64,000 nucleotides of DNA from contig NZ_BBPP01000035.1 in NCBI RefSeq assembly GCF_000787835.1, positions 21,327 through 85,326 of the forward strand, in the 5' to 3' direction. Under the pieces are notes generated by a model. The model saw nothing but the letters and a program-made list of their open reading frames with translations, was not told where the DNA came from and did no database searches. Below, piece after piece: positions 7,529 through 16,149 of the stretch. A program made the position numbers and the translations under genes. This stretch comes from Streptacidiphilus melanogenes. Its GTDB lineage: Bacteria > Actinomycetota > Actinomycetes > Streptomycetales > Streptomycetaceae. Within the stretch, counting starts at the first letter, position 1. Each line of letters opens with the position of its first letter.

Positions 7529-8752
7529 TCACTGCTCGCGCAGGCCCCACGGGGAGCCGTACTCGTTCAGCAGGTCCAGGAACGGGCGGGGCGGGAACGC
7601 CTCCGGGCCGAGCACACCCTGCCCCGACCAGACGCCGGCCGCCAGCAGCTCCAGGGCGACGACCGGGTTGATCGCCGTCTGCCAGACCACCGCCTGCGAG
7701 CCGTACTCGCGCATCGACCACTGGTTGTCGACCACGTGGTAGAGGTACACCTCGCGCGGGGCGCCGTCCTTGGTGCCCTTGACCCAGGTGCCGGCGCAGG
7801 TCTTGCCGTGCATGAGCTCGCCGAGCGTCGCCGGGTCCGGCAGCGCCGCGGCGACCACGTCGCGCGGGGAGATCTCGACCGTTCCCTGCGAGGAGCGGAC
7901 GGCGAGGGGCTCGGTGCGGTCCAGGCCCAGGGCGTGCAGCGTCTTGAGCTTGGCGATGAAGTCCTCGCCGAGCCCGTACTTGAAGGTGACCCGCTTCGCC
8001 TCCACCCAGCGCGGGACCAGCAGCACCTCCTCGTGCTCGACGTTGACGCACTCCACCGGGCCGATGCCCTCGGGGAAGTCGAAGACCTCCGGCTCGCTGA
8101 ACGGCGGCGTGGTGAACCAGCCCCGGTCCGCCTCGTAGACCACGGGCGGGTTCAGGCACTCCTCGATGGTGGTCCAGATGCTGAACGAGGGCGCGAACTC
8201 GTAGCCGTCGACGGTCAGGTTGGCGCCGTCGCGGATGCCGATCTCCTCGATCTCGTCGAAGAGCTCGTCGGCGGCGTAGCGGGCGAAGACGTCGGACAGG
8301 CCCGGCTCCACGCCGATGCCGACCAGGGCGAGCCGGCCGGCCTTCTCCCACGCCTCGGCGCGGGCGAACTGCTCGTCGCCCAGCTTGACGCCGGTGAGCG
8401 CGTGGGGCTGGTCCGGGTGCGGGCGGGACAGGGACATCGCCATGTCGAGGTAGTGCGCGTCGGCGGCGAGCGCCGCCTCGAACAGCGGCATCACGAAGCG
8501 CGGGTCGGTCGCGTTGAGCAGCACCTCGCAGCGCTCGGCGCGCAGCAGCGCGGCGACGGCCTCCTGGTCGCTCGCGTCGACGCGAGCGGCACTGAAGCGC
8601 TCCGCCTGGTCGGGGCCGAGAGCGGCGACCGCCGCCTCGGCGCGGGCGAGGTCGTAGTCGGCGACGACCATGTGGCGGAGGAAGGGACGGCGGGCGGCGA
8701 TCCGCGTGATCGCGGTGCCGACGCCTCCGGCGCCGACGAGCAGCACACGCAT
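7529..8752 (-). CDS. Saccharopine dehydrogenase family protein
   Basis: NAD(P)-dependent dehydrogenase of 407 residues. MRVLLVGAGGVGTAITRIAA is the Rossmann dinucleotide loop; the catalytic domain follows with VGIGVEPGLSDVFARYAADE, typical of the saccharopine dehydrogenase/carboxynorspermidine synthase group. GAGGAG before the ATG at 8752 fixes the start. These enzymes reduce or oxidise an imine bond between an amino acid and a keto acid or amine; the exact substrate is not evident. It is divergently transcribed from a tetR gene whose putative operator lies between them, so TetR may control it. Confidence 0.85.
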   Translation of the reverse strand: MRVLLVGAGGVGTAITRIAARRPFLRHMVVADYDLARAEAAVAALGPDQAERFSAARVDASDQEAVAALLRAERCEVLLNATDPRFVMPLFEAALAADAHYLDMAMSLSRPHPDQPHALTGVKLGDEQFARAEAWEKAGRLALVGIGVEPGLSDVFARYAADELFDEIEEIGIRDGANLTVDGYEFAPSFSIWTTIEECLNPPVVYEADRGWFTTPPFSEPEVFDFPEGIGPVECVNVEHEEVLLVPRWVEAKRVTFKYGLGEDFIAKLKTLHALGLDRTEPLAVRSSQGTVEISPRDVVAAALPDPATLGELMHGKTCAGTWVKGTKDGAPREVYLYHVVDNQWSMREYGSQAVVWQTAINPVVALELLAAGVWSGQGVLGPEAFPPRPFLDLLNEYGSPWGLREQ

Positions 8753-8836
8753 GAGGGACTCCTCGGTGGTTCGGGCGTGCAGGGAACAGGGCGGTTGAGC
8801 GGCCGCTGACCTGATGAAACGCCGCCGCGCCGACAA

Positions 8837-8855
8837 ACGTCAACCGCGTTGGCGT
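8837..8855. promoter_or_regulatory. Palindromic operator in SDH-tetR spacer
   Basis: A 19-bp imperfect palindrome, 7 of 9 pairs matching, centred on CAACCGCGTTG with outer ACG and CGT. It overlaps the -35 side of the tetR promoter and lies in the 133-bp divergent spacer, the expected place for TetR to repress both genes. Confidence 0.5.
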
Positions 8856-8885
8856 AAGGGCGGCGGCTTTGGCTAGGCTGGCGGC

Positions 8886-9605
8886 ATGGCGAAGAACGCG
8901 GTCCCCGAGGAAGAGCGGCGCAGGCGCCGCCCCACCAAGCAGGGAACGGTGCTGACCCACGACCTGATCGTGGACACCGCGCTGCGGATGCTGCGCGAGC
9001 ACGGCGCCCAGGGCTTCACGGCGCGCCGCCTCGGCCTCGCGCTGGGTGCGGACGCCAGTGCGCTCTACCGCTACTTCGCGGGCCTCGACGAACTCACCCG
9101 CGCGATCGCGGACGCGCTGATGCAGCGCGCCATGACGGGCTGGACCCCGGGCGGCGAATGGCGCGCCGACCTGCGCGACCTGGGCCTGCGGATCCACGCG
9201 GCCTACCTCGCCCACCCCCAGGCGGCCGTCCTCGCGGCGAGCCGCGTCAGCGGCCGCGCTCACGAGATCGCCGCCGACGAGGCCATCCTCGGCGTCCTGC
9301 GCCGGGCCGGCTTCGCGGACCCCGCGGCGGTCCGGATCTACCACGTCTTCGTCGACCAGGCCCTCGCCTTCGCGGCCCTGGACGCGGCCTCCCTGGCCCT
9401 CCCGGCGGACGCCCGCGAGGCGGACGAGGCGGTCTGGGACGCGACCTACGCCCGGCTGCCGGCCGAGACCCACCCCAACATCGCCGCCACGTCCCGGCTC
9501 CTCGCCGAACGCATGAACGCGAGCGCCTACCCCGCGGCCCTGGACCTCCTGCTCTCCGCGGCGGCGGCGGAGCGCGCTGCCACAGAGGCCCCGACTCAGC
9601 CCTGA
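8886..9605 (+). CDS. TetR-family regulator (TetR_C type)
   Basis: TetR-like repressor of 239 residues. The N-terminal HTH reads HDLIVDTALRMLREHGAQGF, then TARRLGLALGADASALYRYF, with the TetR-proper style LGADASALYRYF recognition helix. The rest is the ligand-binding domain. A TAGGCT hexamer (8874-8879) ends six bases before the ATG and there is no Shine-Dalgarno sequence, so the mRNA is probably leaderless. It is divergent from the saccharopine dehydrogenase gene, its likely target along with itself. Its last 10 bases overlap the convergent downstream gene. Confidence 0.85.
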   Translation: MAKNAVPEEERRRRRPTKQGTVLTHDLIVDTALRMLREHGAQGFTARRLGLALGADASALYRYFAGLDELTRAIADALMQRAMTGWTPGGEWRADLRDLGLRIHAAYLAHPQAAVLAASRVSGRAHEIAADEAILGVLRRAGFADPAAVRIYHVFVDQALAFAALDAASLALPADAREADEAVWDATYARLPAETHPNIAATSRLLAERMNASAYPAALDLLLSAAAAERAATEAPTQP

Positions 9606-9937
9606 GCCGGGGCCTGGTCGACCGTGTCGGCGGGGGTTTCGCCGAGGGCCTGCCGGAGTTCGCGCTGGGCCGCGTCGAGGTGGCGCCGGGCCACGGCCAG
9701 GCGGTCGGTGTCCGGCTCGTTGAGGTGCCAGCCGATTTCGTGCAGGGCTTCGACGACGCCGGCGAGGGCACGCAGCGCCGGACCGTTCGCGGCCATTGTC
9801 GTGCGGTCGGTGTTGAGCAGCAGCCAGTTCGACCCGGCGACGAGGTTGGTGAGGTAGATGCGCCGCCGCAGCGGCTCCTCGTCCTCGGGGGTGTCGTGGT
9901 GTTCGATTTCCTTGCTGCGGTGTGCGTCGTCGGTCAT
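9596..9937 (-). CDS. Conserved hypothetical protein, helical
   Basis: A 113-residue protein of unknown function. The central part RRRIYLTNLVAGSNWLLLNT and later EALHEIGWHLNEPDTDRLAV look helical, with a charged N-terminus and a C-terminal amphipathic helix. No catalytic motif is visible. The ATG at 9937 follows a TAGGGT by eight bases. It is divergent from the small Cys-rich gene at 10027 and its 3' end overlaps tetR by 10 bp. Confidence 0.6.
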   Translation of the reverse strand: MTDDAHRSKEIEHHDTPEDEEPLRRRIYLTNLVAGSNWLLLNTDRTTMAANGPALRALAGVVEALHEIGWHLNEPDTDRLAVARRHLDAAQRELRQALGETPADTVDQAPAQG

Positions 9938-10026
9938 GACAGCACACCCTAGATCGATCCCGCCACCGGGCGGTGATCTTCTGCGTTCGCCCTTTCCGCG
10001 CAGGCGATTTGACGCACACTTGGGAC

Positions 10027-10257
10027 ATGGCGCAGACGACTCCGGACCCGGGCAAACCGTACGGCGGCCTGTGGACGCCACCTGAGAAGTACCTCGCGCC
10101 CGGTTGCAAGGGAGTGGAGCCGGGCGAGTCGCACACCTGCGCGGTCGGAGTCCGCGTGATCGGCGGCAAGCTGCACGGCTGTGAGCACGAGTGCCACGAC
10201 GTGGAGGTGGCCCGGCTCAAGGACATCTCCCGCCGCTTCGGGGAGATCATCACCTGA
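10027..10257 (+). CDS. Small Cys-containing hypothetical protein
   Basis: A 76-residue protein. It has four cysteines (CKGVEPGESHTC, then HGCEHECHD) together with several histidines in residues 26-58, so a metal site is conceivable but unproven. No known family is recognised. It lies seven bases from the convergent sugar porter gene. Coding is supported by GC at third positions and an ATG preceded by a GGGA. Confidence 0.55.
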   Translation: MAQTTPDPGKPYGGLWTPPEKYLAPGCKGVEPGESHTCAVGVRVIGGKLHGCEHECHDVEVARLKDISRRFGEIIT

Positions 10258-10264
10258 ACCGGCC

Positions 10265-11680
10265 TCAGCCCATCTCCTCCAGGGCCTTGCCCTTGGTCTC
10301 GCGGATGCAGAAGTAGACGAACGGGATCGACAGCAGCGCGAAGCAGGCGTAGATCACGTACGTCGCCGACAGGTTCCAGTCCGCCATGGTCGGGAAGCTC
10401 ACCGTGACGAGCCAGTTGGCGAGCCACTGCGCGGACGCGGCCACCGAGAGGGCCAGTGCGCGGATCTTGTTGGGGAACATCTCGCCCAGCAGGACCCAGA
10501 CCACCACGCCCCAGGAGAAGGCGAAGCAGAGCACGTAGAGGTGCGCGGCGACCAGCGCGACCGTCGCCTGTGTGTCGGCCAGGTACGCGGACGTGCCCGT
10601 GCCGACGCGGTAGGAGAAGGCCCAGGCGGCCATGCCCAGCGTCACCGCCATGCCGGCCGAGCCGACCAGCGCGAGCGGGCGGCGTCCGACGCGGTCGACC
10701 AGGACCACGGCGATCACCGTGCCCACGATGTTGACCAGTGAGGTGGACACCGAGATCAGCAGCGAGTTGCTCGCGTTGATGCCGACCGACTGCCACAGCA
10801 GCGACGAGTAGTAGAAGATCACGTTGATGCCGACGAACTGCTGGAACACCGAGGCGCCGATGCCGATCCAGACGATCGTCTGGAGCCCGAAGCGGCCGCC
10901 CAGCAGGTCCTTCAGCCGTGGTTTGTGCTCGGTCGCCATGACGTGCTGGATCTCGTTGATCCGGGCGTCGATGTCGACGCCGGGCGCCTCGACGTCGGTC
11001 AGCACCTTCTTGGCGCGCGGCAGGTCGCCGGAGGCGATCAGGTAGCGCGGGGACTCCGGGATGGCGAGCGACAGCAGGCCGTAGATGAGGGCCGGGATAG
11101 TCTCCGCGCCGAGCATCCACTGCCATGCCTGGATGCCGGCCAGATGGTCGTTGGGGTTGCCGCCGGCCGCCTGGTTCAGCGCGTAGTTGACGAGCTGTGA
11201 GATGAAGATGCCCAGCACGATCGCCGCCTGCTGGAACGAGGCCAGCCGCCCGCGCACGGCCGGCGGCGCGACCTCGGCGATGTAGGCGGGGGCGACCACG
11301 GACGCGATGCCGATGGCGATGCCGCCGACCACGCGCCAGGCGCCGAGGGCCACGATGTCCGGCGGGAACATGGTGCCGAGCCCGCTCGCGAAGAACAGGA
11401 CGGCCGCCAGCTGCATCACCCTGATGCGACCGAGGTGGTCGGCCAGCCACCCGGCGCTGACGGCGCCGGCCGCCGAGCCGAGCAGCGCTGCCGAGACCAC
11501 CAGCGAGGTCTCGCCGTTGCCGACGCCGAAGTGGTGTTGGATGCCGGTCACCGCGCCGTTGATGACGGCGCTGTCGTAGCCGAAGAGGAACCCGCCCATG
11601 GCGGCTGCCGCGGCGATGAAGACGACGTGCCCGAGATGGCCTTCGGCGGCGGCGGTCGAGGTCGGTCGCGTGTTGGACAG
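10265..11680 (-). CDS. MFS sugar porter, apparent CTG start
   Basis: Sugar porter of the MFS (XylE/GLUT type), about 471 residues, importing a sugar by proton symport. Signatures include GGFLFGYDSAVING in helix 1, DHLGRIRVM, the PESPRYL motif before the central loop, QQFVGINVIFYYS in helix 7 and a final RETKGKALEEM. The first in-frame ATG (11599) would cut off half of helix 1. The reading frame upstream continues with the family-typical EGHLGHVVFIAAAAA, and the only plausible start codon there is a CTG at 11680, eight bases after a GGGAG. A GTG/TTG/ATG alternative was not found. It stands alone. Confidence 0.8.
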   Translation of the reverse strand: MSNTRPTSTAAAEGHLGHVVFIAAAAAMGGFLFGYDSAVINGAVTGIQHHFGVGNGETSLVVSAALLGSAAGAVSAGWLADHLGRIRVMQLAAVLFFASGLGTMFPPDIVALGAWRVVGGIAIGIASVVAPAYIAEVAPPAVRGRLASFQQAAIVLGIFISQLVNYALNQAAGGNPNDHLAGIQAWQWMLGAETIPALIYGLLSLAIPESPRYLIASGDLPRAKKVLTDVEAPGVDIDARINEIQHVMATEHKPRLKDLLGGRFGLQTIVWIGIGASVFQQFVGINVIFYYSSLLWQSVGINASNSLLISVSTSLVNIVGTVIAVVLVDRVGRRPLALVGSAGMAVTLGMAAWAFSYRVGTGTSAYLADTQATVALVAAHLYVLCFAFSWGVVVWVLLGEMFPNKIRALALSVAASAQWLANWLVTVSFPTMADWNLSATYVIYACFALLSIPFVYFCIRETKGKALEEMG

Positions 11681-11833
11681 TGGGGGGCTCCCGAGGTGCG
11701 CGGCGCGGTGATGGTCCGTCTGGGCAGCCTAGGGAGCAGGGATGGAGATCCGGGGCAGGCGGAGCCCGCCCCGGTACGACAATCACCCGGCCGGCCCAGC
11801 CGCTCCCCCCGTGCGGCCGGGCCGGACGGGAGC

Positions 11834-12466
11834 TCAGTCGCGCCCCTCGCGTTCCAGGCGCGCCGCGACGGCGGCGTCCTGGGGGAGGGCGCGGTCGCGC
11901 AGGCCCTCCCGGACGCGGGCGACGAGGGCGTCGTCCTTGTGGTCGTCGTACTTGGCCTTCGCGCGCACCTCCTCGACGTCCAGGCGCAGGAACCGGATGG
12001 AGGAGAGCATCCGGCCGAAGGGCGGCTCGCCGGGCACGATCGGGCCCGCCGCCGACCGGGGCTGGAAGCGGGCGTACTGACGGCTCATCAGCGCCGCCTT
12101 CTCAGCCGGGTCGTCGATCACCGTCCCGGTGCCGAGCAGGTGCACCGAGGTGTAGTAGCTGGTCGGCACGCCATGGTCGGGGTCGGTCTCGGGGGCGGCC
12201 CGCCAGGTCCCGGGGACGAACGCGTAGTCGTCGGTGACGGCGAGGGTCAGCCGCGGGTCGGCGTCGAGCGCCTCCCAGAAGGGGTTCGGCCGGGCGAGGT
12301 GGAGGACGACCTGGTCGCCGCCCTCCTGCGTGTACAGGAAGTGGGTGGGGACCAGGAGGGGAGGGCCGCCGTCCACGCCGTTCGCGGCCAGGGTGCCGAA
12401 GTCGCGGGCCGCCAGCCACGGCCGCCAGGCGGACTCGTCGGCGAGGTCCCACGGATGGATCAGCAT
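11834..12466 (-). CDS. PaiB-like / PNPOx-fold FMN-binding protein
   Basis: A 210-residue protein of the split-barrel flavin-binding fold. PTHFLYTQEGGDQVVLHLAR, NPFWEALDADPRLTLAV and VPTSYYTSVHLLGTG match the FMN_bind_2/PaiB pattern, named for a B. subtilis negative regulator but probably enzymatic in most members. It is divergent, 79 bp apart, from a MocR regulator. MocR proteins bind pyridoxal phosphate and often control B6-related or flavin-barrel genes, so a functional link is likely. The substrate is unknown. Confidence 0.7.
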   Translation of the reverse strand: MLIHPWDLADESAWRPWLAARDFGTLAANGVDGGPPLLVPTHFLYTQEGGDQVVLHLARPNPFWEALDADPRLTLAVTDDYAFVPGTWRAAPETDPDHGVPTSYYTSVHLLGTGTVIDDPAEKAALMSRQYARFQPRSAAGPIVPGEPPFGRMLSSIRFLRLDVEEVRAKAKYDDHKDDALVARVREGLRDRALPQDAAVAARLEREGRD

Positions 12467-12532
12467 GGCGGCTCTCCCTGGCGGTGCGGAGTGGCTGGGC
12501 GGTGAGGAGTGGTGCGCGAGTTTGAACTAGTG

Positions 12533-12546
12533 CATAATTTCCTTTG
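12533..12546 (+). promoter_or_regulatory. Putative leaderless promoter of mocR
   Basis: CATAAT at 12533-12538 is a good -10 hexamer in an AT-rich patch and ends seven bases before the GTG of mocR, which has no upstream Shine-Dalgarno sequence. TGC half-sites flank it (AGTGCA and TGTGCT), which may be MocR contacts. Transcription would start at or next to the GTG. Confidence 0.4.
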
Positions 12547-13895
12547 TGCTAGGAGATTATCGGATCACGGCACGGCGTGCCAATGACATCGCGGCGGAGA
12601 TCGAGACGCTGGTGGCCGACGGCGCACTCACGCCGGGCGCCGCGCTGCCGCCGCTGCGCGATCTCGCCGTCGAGCTCGGCGTGAACCCGAACACCGTCGC
12701 GGCCGCCTACCGCATGCTGCGCGAACGCGGCGTCATCGAGACGGCGGGACGTCGTGGCAGTCGCGTGCTGCCGCGTCCCGCGCTCACGCCGCGCGACTAC
12801 GCGGCCCTGGAGGTCCCCGAGGGCGTGCGCGACCTCGCCGACGGCAACCCCGACGCCCGGCTGCTGCCCGATCCCGCGCCCGCCCTCGCCGCCGCGGGTC
12901 GCGGCCCGGATCCGGCGGCGGGACGGTACGGCGGGCCGGAGCTCGATCCGGGACTGCTCGCCGTCGCGCGCCGGTCCCTCGCGGAAGACGGGGTGCCCGT
13001 CGACGCCGTCGGCGTCGCCTCGGGCGCGCTGGACGCGCAGGAGCGGATCTTCCAGGCGTGGTTGCGGCCGGGCGACGCGGTGGCGGTGGAGGACCCCGGC
13101 TGGGGCAGCCTCTTCGACCTGCTGCCGGCCCTCGGGCTCAGGCTCCAGCCGATGCCGGTCGACGACGAGGGCCCCACGGTGGACGGCCTGCGCGCGGCGC
13201 TGGCGGCCGGCGTCCGCGCGGTCGTGGTCACCGTGCGCGCCCAGAACCCGACCGGGGCGGTGGTCGGCGCGGAGCGGGCGTCGCAGTTGCGAGCGGTGCT
13301 CGCGGAACACCCGGACGTGCTGCTGGTCGAGGACGACCACGGGCACGGGATCGTCGACCAGCCGTACCCCGCGCTGTGCGTCGAGCCGGGGCGCGAGGGG
13401 TCCGTCGTGCGGCACTGGGCCGTGGTGCGGTCGGTCGCGAAGTCCCTCGGCCCGGACCTGCGGGTCGCCGTCTTCGCCGGGGACCGGGAGACGGTCGACC
13501 GCGTCCGCGGACGCCAGCGGCTCGGTGCGGGCTGGGTCAGTCACCTGCTCCAGCGCACCGCCGCCGCGCTGTGGGAGGCGTTCGACCCGGCCCCGACCGC
13601 CGCCTCCTACCGTGCCCGGCGTGAGGCTCTGCTCTCGGGCCTGGCCCGCCACGGCATCGCTGCGCACGGCCGCAGCGGACTCTACGTCTGGATCCCCGTC
13701 GCGGACGAGACGTCGGCGGTCGCCGGTCTGCTGCAGCGCGGGTGGGCCGTGTCTCCGGGGGCGCGGTATCGCCTGCAGACCGGCCCCGGCCTGCGACTCA
13801 CCGTCTCCGGGCTGGATCTGGAGGACTGCCCGCGCCTGGTGGACGACGTCGCCGCGGTGCTCCGGCGCCGGTCGGCGACGGCGCGCGGAGCCTAA
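12546..13895 (+). CDS. MocR-type regulator (GntR + aminotransferase)
   Basis: Regulator of 449 residues built from an N-terminal GntR winged helix (PPLRDLAVELGVNPNTVAAA, about residues 35-60) and a fold-type I aminotransferase-like domain. The PLP site is recognisable: RAQNPTGAVVGAE, the EDDHGHG Asp region and SVAKSLGPDLRVAVF with the expected Schiff-base lysine. Such proteins use PLP as effector rather than for transamination. The GTG at 12546 gives the full HTH. Divergent orientation to the PaiB-like gene suggests it regulates that gene. A hairpin follows the stop. Confidence 0.85.
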   Translation: MLGDYRITARRANDIAAEIETLVADGALTPGAALPPLRDLAVELGVNPNTVAAAYRMLRERGVIETAGRRGSRVLPRPALTPRDYAALEVPEGVRDLADGNPDARLLPDPAPALAAAGRGPDPAAGRYGGPELDPGLLAVARRSLAEDGVPVDAVGVASGALDAQERIFQAWLRPGDAVAVEDPGWGSLFDLLPALGLRLQPMPVDDEGPTVDGLRAALAAGVRAVVVTVRAQNPTGAVVGAERASQLRAVLAEHPDVLLVEDDHGHGIVDQPYPALCVEPGREGSVVRHWAVVRSVAKSLGPDLRVAVFAGDRETVDRVRGRQRLGAGWVSHLLQRTAAALWEAFDPAPTAASYRARREALLSGLARHGIAAHGRSGLYVWIPVADETSAVAGLLQRGWAVSPGARYRLQTGPGLRLTVSGLDLEDCPRLVDDVAAVLRRRSATARGA

Positions 13896-13906
13896 GCCCC
13901 CAGCGA

Positions 13907-13926
13907 CCCCGCCGGGTGGGGCGGGG
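13907..13926 (+). terminator. Hairpin after mocR
   Basis: CCCCGCC (13907-13913) pairs with GGCGGGG (13920-13926) over a six-base loop, 11 bases after the mocR stop and before the paa promoter. It probably separates the two transcription units. Confidence 0.5.
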
Positions 13927-13946
13927 CTTCGGCTCTTGTGTACCCG

Positions 13947-13960
13947 ACCGACCGTTCGGT
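13947..13960. promoter_or_regulatory. PaaR-like operator upstream of paaA
   Basis: ACCGACCGTTCGGT fits the symmetric core ACCGNNCGNNCGGT known for TetR-type PaaR repressors of actinobacterial paa operons (recalled from work on Corynebacterium; the outer bases match only partly). It lies 37 bp before the paaA ATG. PaaR is inactivated by phenylacetyl-CoA, so the operon is probably induced by phenylacetate. The paaR gene itself is not in the window. Confidence 0.6.
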
Positions 13961-13997
13961 AGCCTGAAGGCACCACGGACCCGGAGGGGTGGCTGCC

Positions 13998-14990
13998 ATG
14001 ACCGTTACCGACGGCGCGGGCGGGTCGGACAGCGCGACCGCACTGCCCGAGCTCTCCGCGCATTTCGACGCGACGATCGCGCACGACCAGCGCATCGAGC
14101 CGCGCGACTGGATGCCCGAGGGCTACCGCGCCACGCTGGTGCGGCAGATCGCCCAGCACGCGCACTCCGAGATCATCGGCATGCAGCCGGAGGGGGAGTG
14201 GATCACCAAAGCCCCCTCCCTGCGCCGTAAGGCGATCCTCTTCGCCAAGGTGCAGGACGAGGCCGGCCACGGTCTCTACCTCTACTCCGCCGCCGAGACC
14301 CTCGGCATCGACCGAACCGAGCTGACCGAGCGGCTGCTCGCCGGGCGGCAGAAGTACTCCTCGATCTTCAACTACCCGACCCTGAGCTTCGCCGACGTCG
14401 GCGTCATCGGGTGGTTCGTCGACGGCGCCGCCATCTGCAACCAGGTGCCGCTGTGCCGCTCCAGCTTCGGGCCCTACGCCCGCGCGATGGTGCGGATCTG
14501 CAAGGAGGAGTCCTTCCACCAGCGCCAGGGCTACGAGCTGCTGCTGACGATGATGCGCGGCACCGAGGCCCAGCGTGCCCAGGTGCAGGACGCCGTGGAC
14601 CGCTGGTGGTGGCCGTCGCTGATGATGTTCGGCCCGCCGGACGACGACTCGCCCAACAGCGCGCAGTCCATGGCCTGGAAGATCAAGCGCCACAGCAACG
14701 ACGAACTGCGGCAGCGCTTCGTCGACATGACCGTCCCTCAGGCCGAGCGTCTGGGCGTCACGCTGCCCGACCCGGAGCTGCGCTGGAACGAGGAGCGCGG
14801 CCGCCACGACTTCGGCACCCCTGACTTCGCCGAGCTGATGCGGGTCATCAAGGGCGACGGTCCGTGCAACGCGCAGCGGATGGAGCGGCGCACCAAGGCC
14901 CACGAGGACGGCGCCTGGGTCCGCGAGGCCGCCGCGGCACACGCGGCCAAGAACCACGCACGTCCTGAAAAGGAAGGAACGGCGGCATGA
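13998..14990 (+). CDS. paaA: Phenylacetyl-CoA epoxidase subunit PaaA
   Basis: Catalytic diiron subunit of the ring 1,2-phenylacetyl-CoA epoxidase, about 330 residues, full length. Diiron ligands are visible in [20 protein letters not shown] and [16 protein letters not shown], the paired ExxH motifs of the bacterial multicomponent monooxygenase fold. With PaaB, C, D and E it converts phenylacetyl-CoA to its ring epoxide in the cytoplasm, the first oxidative step of aerobic phenylacetate breakdown. The ATG at 13998 lies eight bases after GGAGGGG; a GTG three codons earlier is less likely. It overlaps paaB by four bases. Confidence 0.95.
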   Translation: MTVTDGAGGSDSATALPELSAHFDATIAHDQRIEPRDWMPEGYRATLVRQIAQHAHSEIIGMQPEGEWITKAPSLRRKAILFAKVQDEAGHGLYLYSAAETLGIDRTELTERLLAGRQKYSSIFNYPTLSFADVGVIGWFVDGAAICNQVPLCRSSFGPYARAMVRICKEESFHQRQGYELLLTMMRGTEAQRAQVQDAVDRWWWPSLMMFGPPDDDSPNSAQSMAWKIKRHSNDELRQRFVDMTVPQAERLGVTLPDPELRWNEERGRHDFGTPDFAELMRVIKGDGPCNAQRMERRTKAHEDGAWVREAAAAHAAKNHARPEKEGTAA

Positions 14991-15292
14991 GCACCGAAGC
15001 GCCGCGCGGCAGCGCGGGTTGGCCCCTGTACGAGGTGTTCGTGCGCGGCAAGCGCGGCCTCAACCACGTGCACGTCGGCTCGCTGCACGCGGCCGACGAG
15101 CGGATGGCCCTGACCAACGCCCGCGACCTGTACACCCGCCGCAACGAGGGCGTCAGCATCTGGGTGGTCCGCTCCGACGCGATCACCGCCTCCACGCCGG
15201 ACGAGAAGGACCCGTTCTTCTCCCCGAGCGGCGACAAGGTCTATCGCCACCCGACCTTCTACGCCATCCCCGACGACGTCCCGCACATCTAG
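14987..15292 (+). CDS. paaB: Phenylacetyl-CoA epoxidase subunit PaaB
   Basis: A 101-residue subunit. [20 protein letters not shown] and then [20 protein letters not shown] are the conserved PaaB signature. PaaB is a structural or bridging subunit that stabilises the PaaAC core and helps PaaE docking. Its ATG overlaps the paaA stop (ATGA), so the two are translationally coupled. Length is normal for the family. Confidence 0.95.
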   Translation: MSTEAPRGSAGWPLYEVFVRGKRGLNHVHVGSLHAADERMALTNARDLYTRRNEGVSIWVVRSDAITASTPDEKDPFFSPSGDKVYRHPTFYAIPDDVPHI

Positions 15293-15309
15293 TAGGAGCC
15301 GGAACTTCC

Positions 15310-16149
15310 ATGAGCAGCGACGACGACCACGTCTACCTCTCGCTCGCCGAGGGGCACGGCGACGACGCGCGTTGGGCCTTCGGGACCGGCTTCGAGGACC
15401 CGCTGCACGGCGTCGACACGACCCTGCCCGAGGACGTCGAGGCCGGGGCGCACGCCGCGTTCTGCCTCGCGCTCGCCGACGACGCGCTCGTCGCGGCCCA
15501 GCGACTGGCCCAGTGGATCACGCTGGCACCGGAGTTGGAGGAGGAGGTGGCGCTCGCCAACATCGGCCTCGACCTGCTCGGCCAGGCCCGCCTGCTCTAC
15601 GCCCGCGCCGGGCAGGCGGAGGGCGCCGGCCGCGACGAGGACGCGCTCGCCTACTTCCGCGACCCGGCGGAGTTCCGCAACGTCATCCTCGCCGAGCTCC
15701 CCAACGGCGACTTCGCGCACAGCATGGTCAAGCTGCTGCTGCTGTCCAGCTGGCGGCTCGCGCAGCTGACCCGGCTGGCCGAGCACCCCGACCCGGTCCT
15801 CGCCGCCGTCGCCCGCAAGGGCGTCAGCGAGCTGACCTACCACCGCGACCACGCCGCGCAGTGGGCGATCCGCCTCGGTGACGGCACCGAGGAGTCGGCC
15901 CGCCGGATGCGCGAGGCGCTCGCCGAGCTGTGGCCCTACCGGGCCGAGCTGTACGCGGCGGCCCCGGAGACGCGCGACGAGGTCGAGGCCGTGCTCGCCC
16001 AGGTGCTGGACGCCGCCCGGCTGGAGGCTCCCGCCGAGACGCCCGTCTCGATGGGACGCGGCCGCGACGGCCAGCACACCGAGCACCTCGCCGAGCTGCT
16101 CGCGGAGCTGCAGAGCGTCGCCCGCGCGGACCCGGAGGCGACGTGGTGA
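15310..16149 (+). CDS. paaC: Phenylacetyl-CoA epoxidase subunit PaaC
   Basis: Structural partner of PaaA, 279 residues, with the same ferritin-like fold but without a working diiron site. ALADDALVAAQRLAQWITLA, then NIGLDLLGQARLLYARAG and ELTYHRDHAAQWAIRLGDGT are typical PaaC segments. It forms the PaaAC heterodimer that binds CoA ester. The ATG is 17 bases after the paaB stop, with TAGGAG some distance upstream. It overlaps paaD by four bases. Confidence 0.95.
   Translation: MSSDDDHVYLSLAEGHGDDARWAFGTGFEDPLHGVDTTLPEDVEAGAHAAFCLALADDALVAAQRLAQWITLAPELEEEVALANIGLDLLGQARLLYARAGQAEGAGRDEDALAYFRDPAEFRNVILAELPNGDFAHSMVKLLLLSSWRLAQLTRLAEHPDPVLAAVARKGVSELTYHRDHAAQWAIRLGDGTEESARRMREALAELWPYRAELYAAAPETRDEVEAVLAQVLDAARLEAPAETPVSMGRGRDGQHTEHLAELLAELQSVARADPEATW

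Noticed and set aside
7521..11786. Minus-strand frame of over 1400 codons across four genes
   Set aside because: No domain; overlaps genes on both strands that have clear family motifs.
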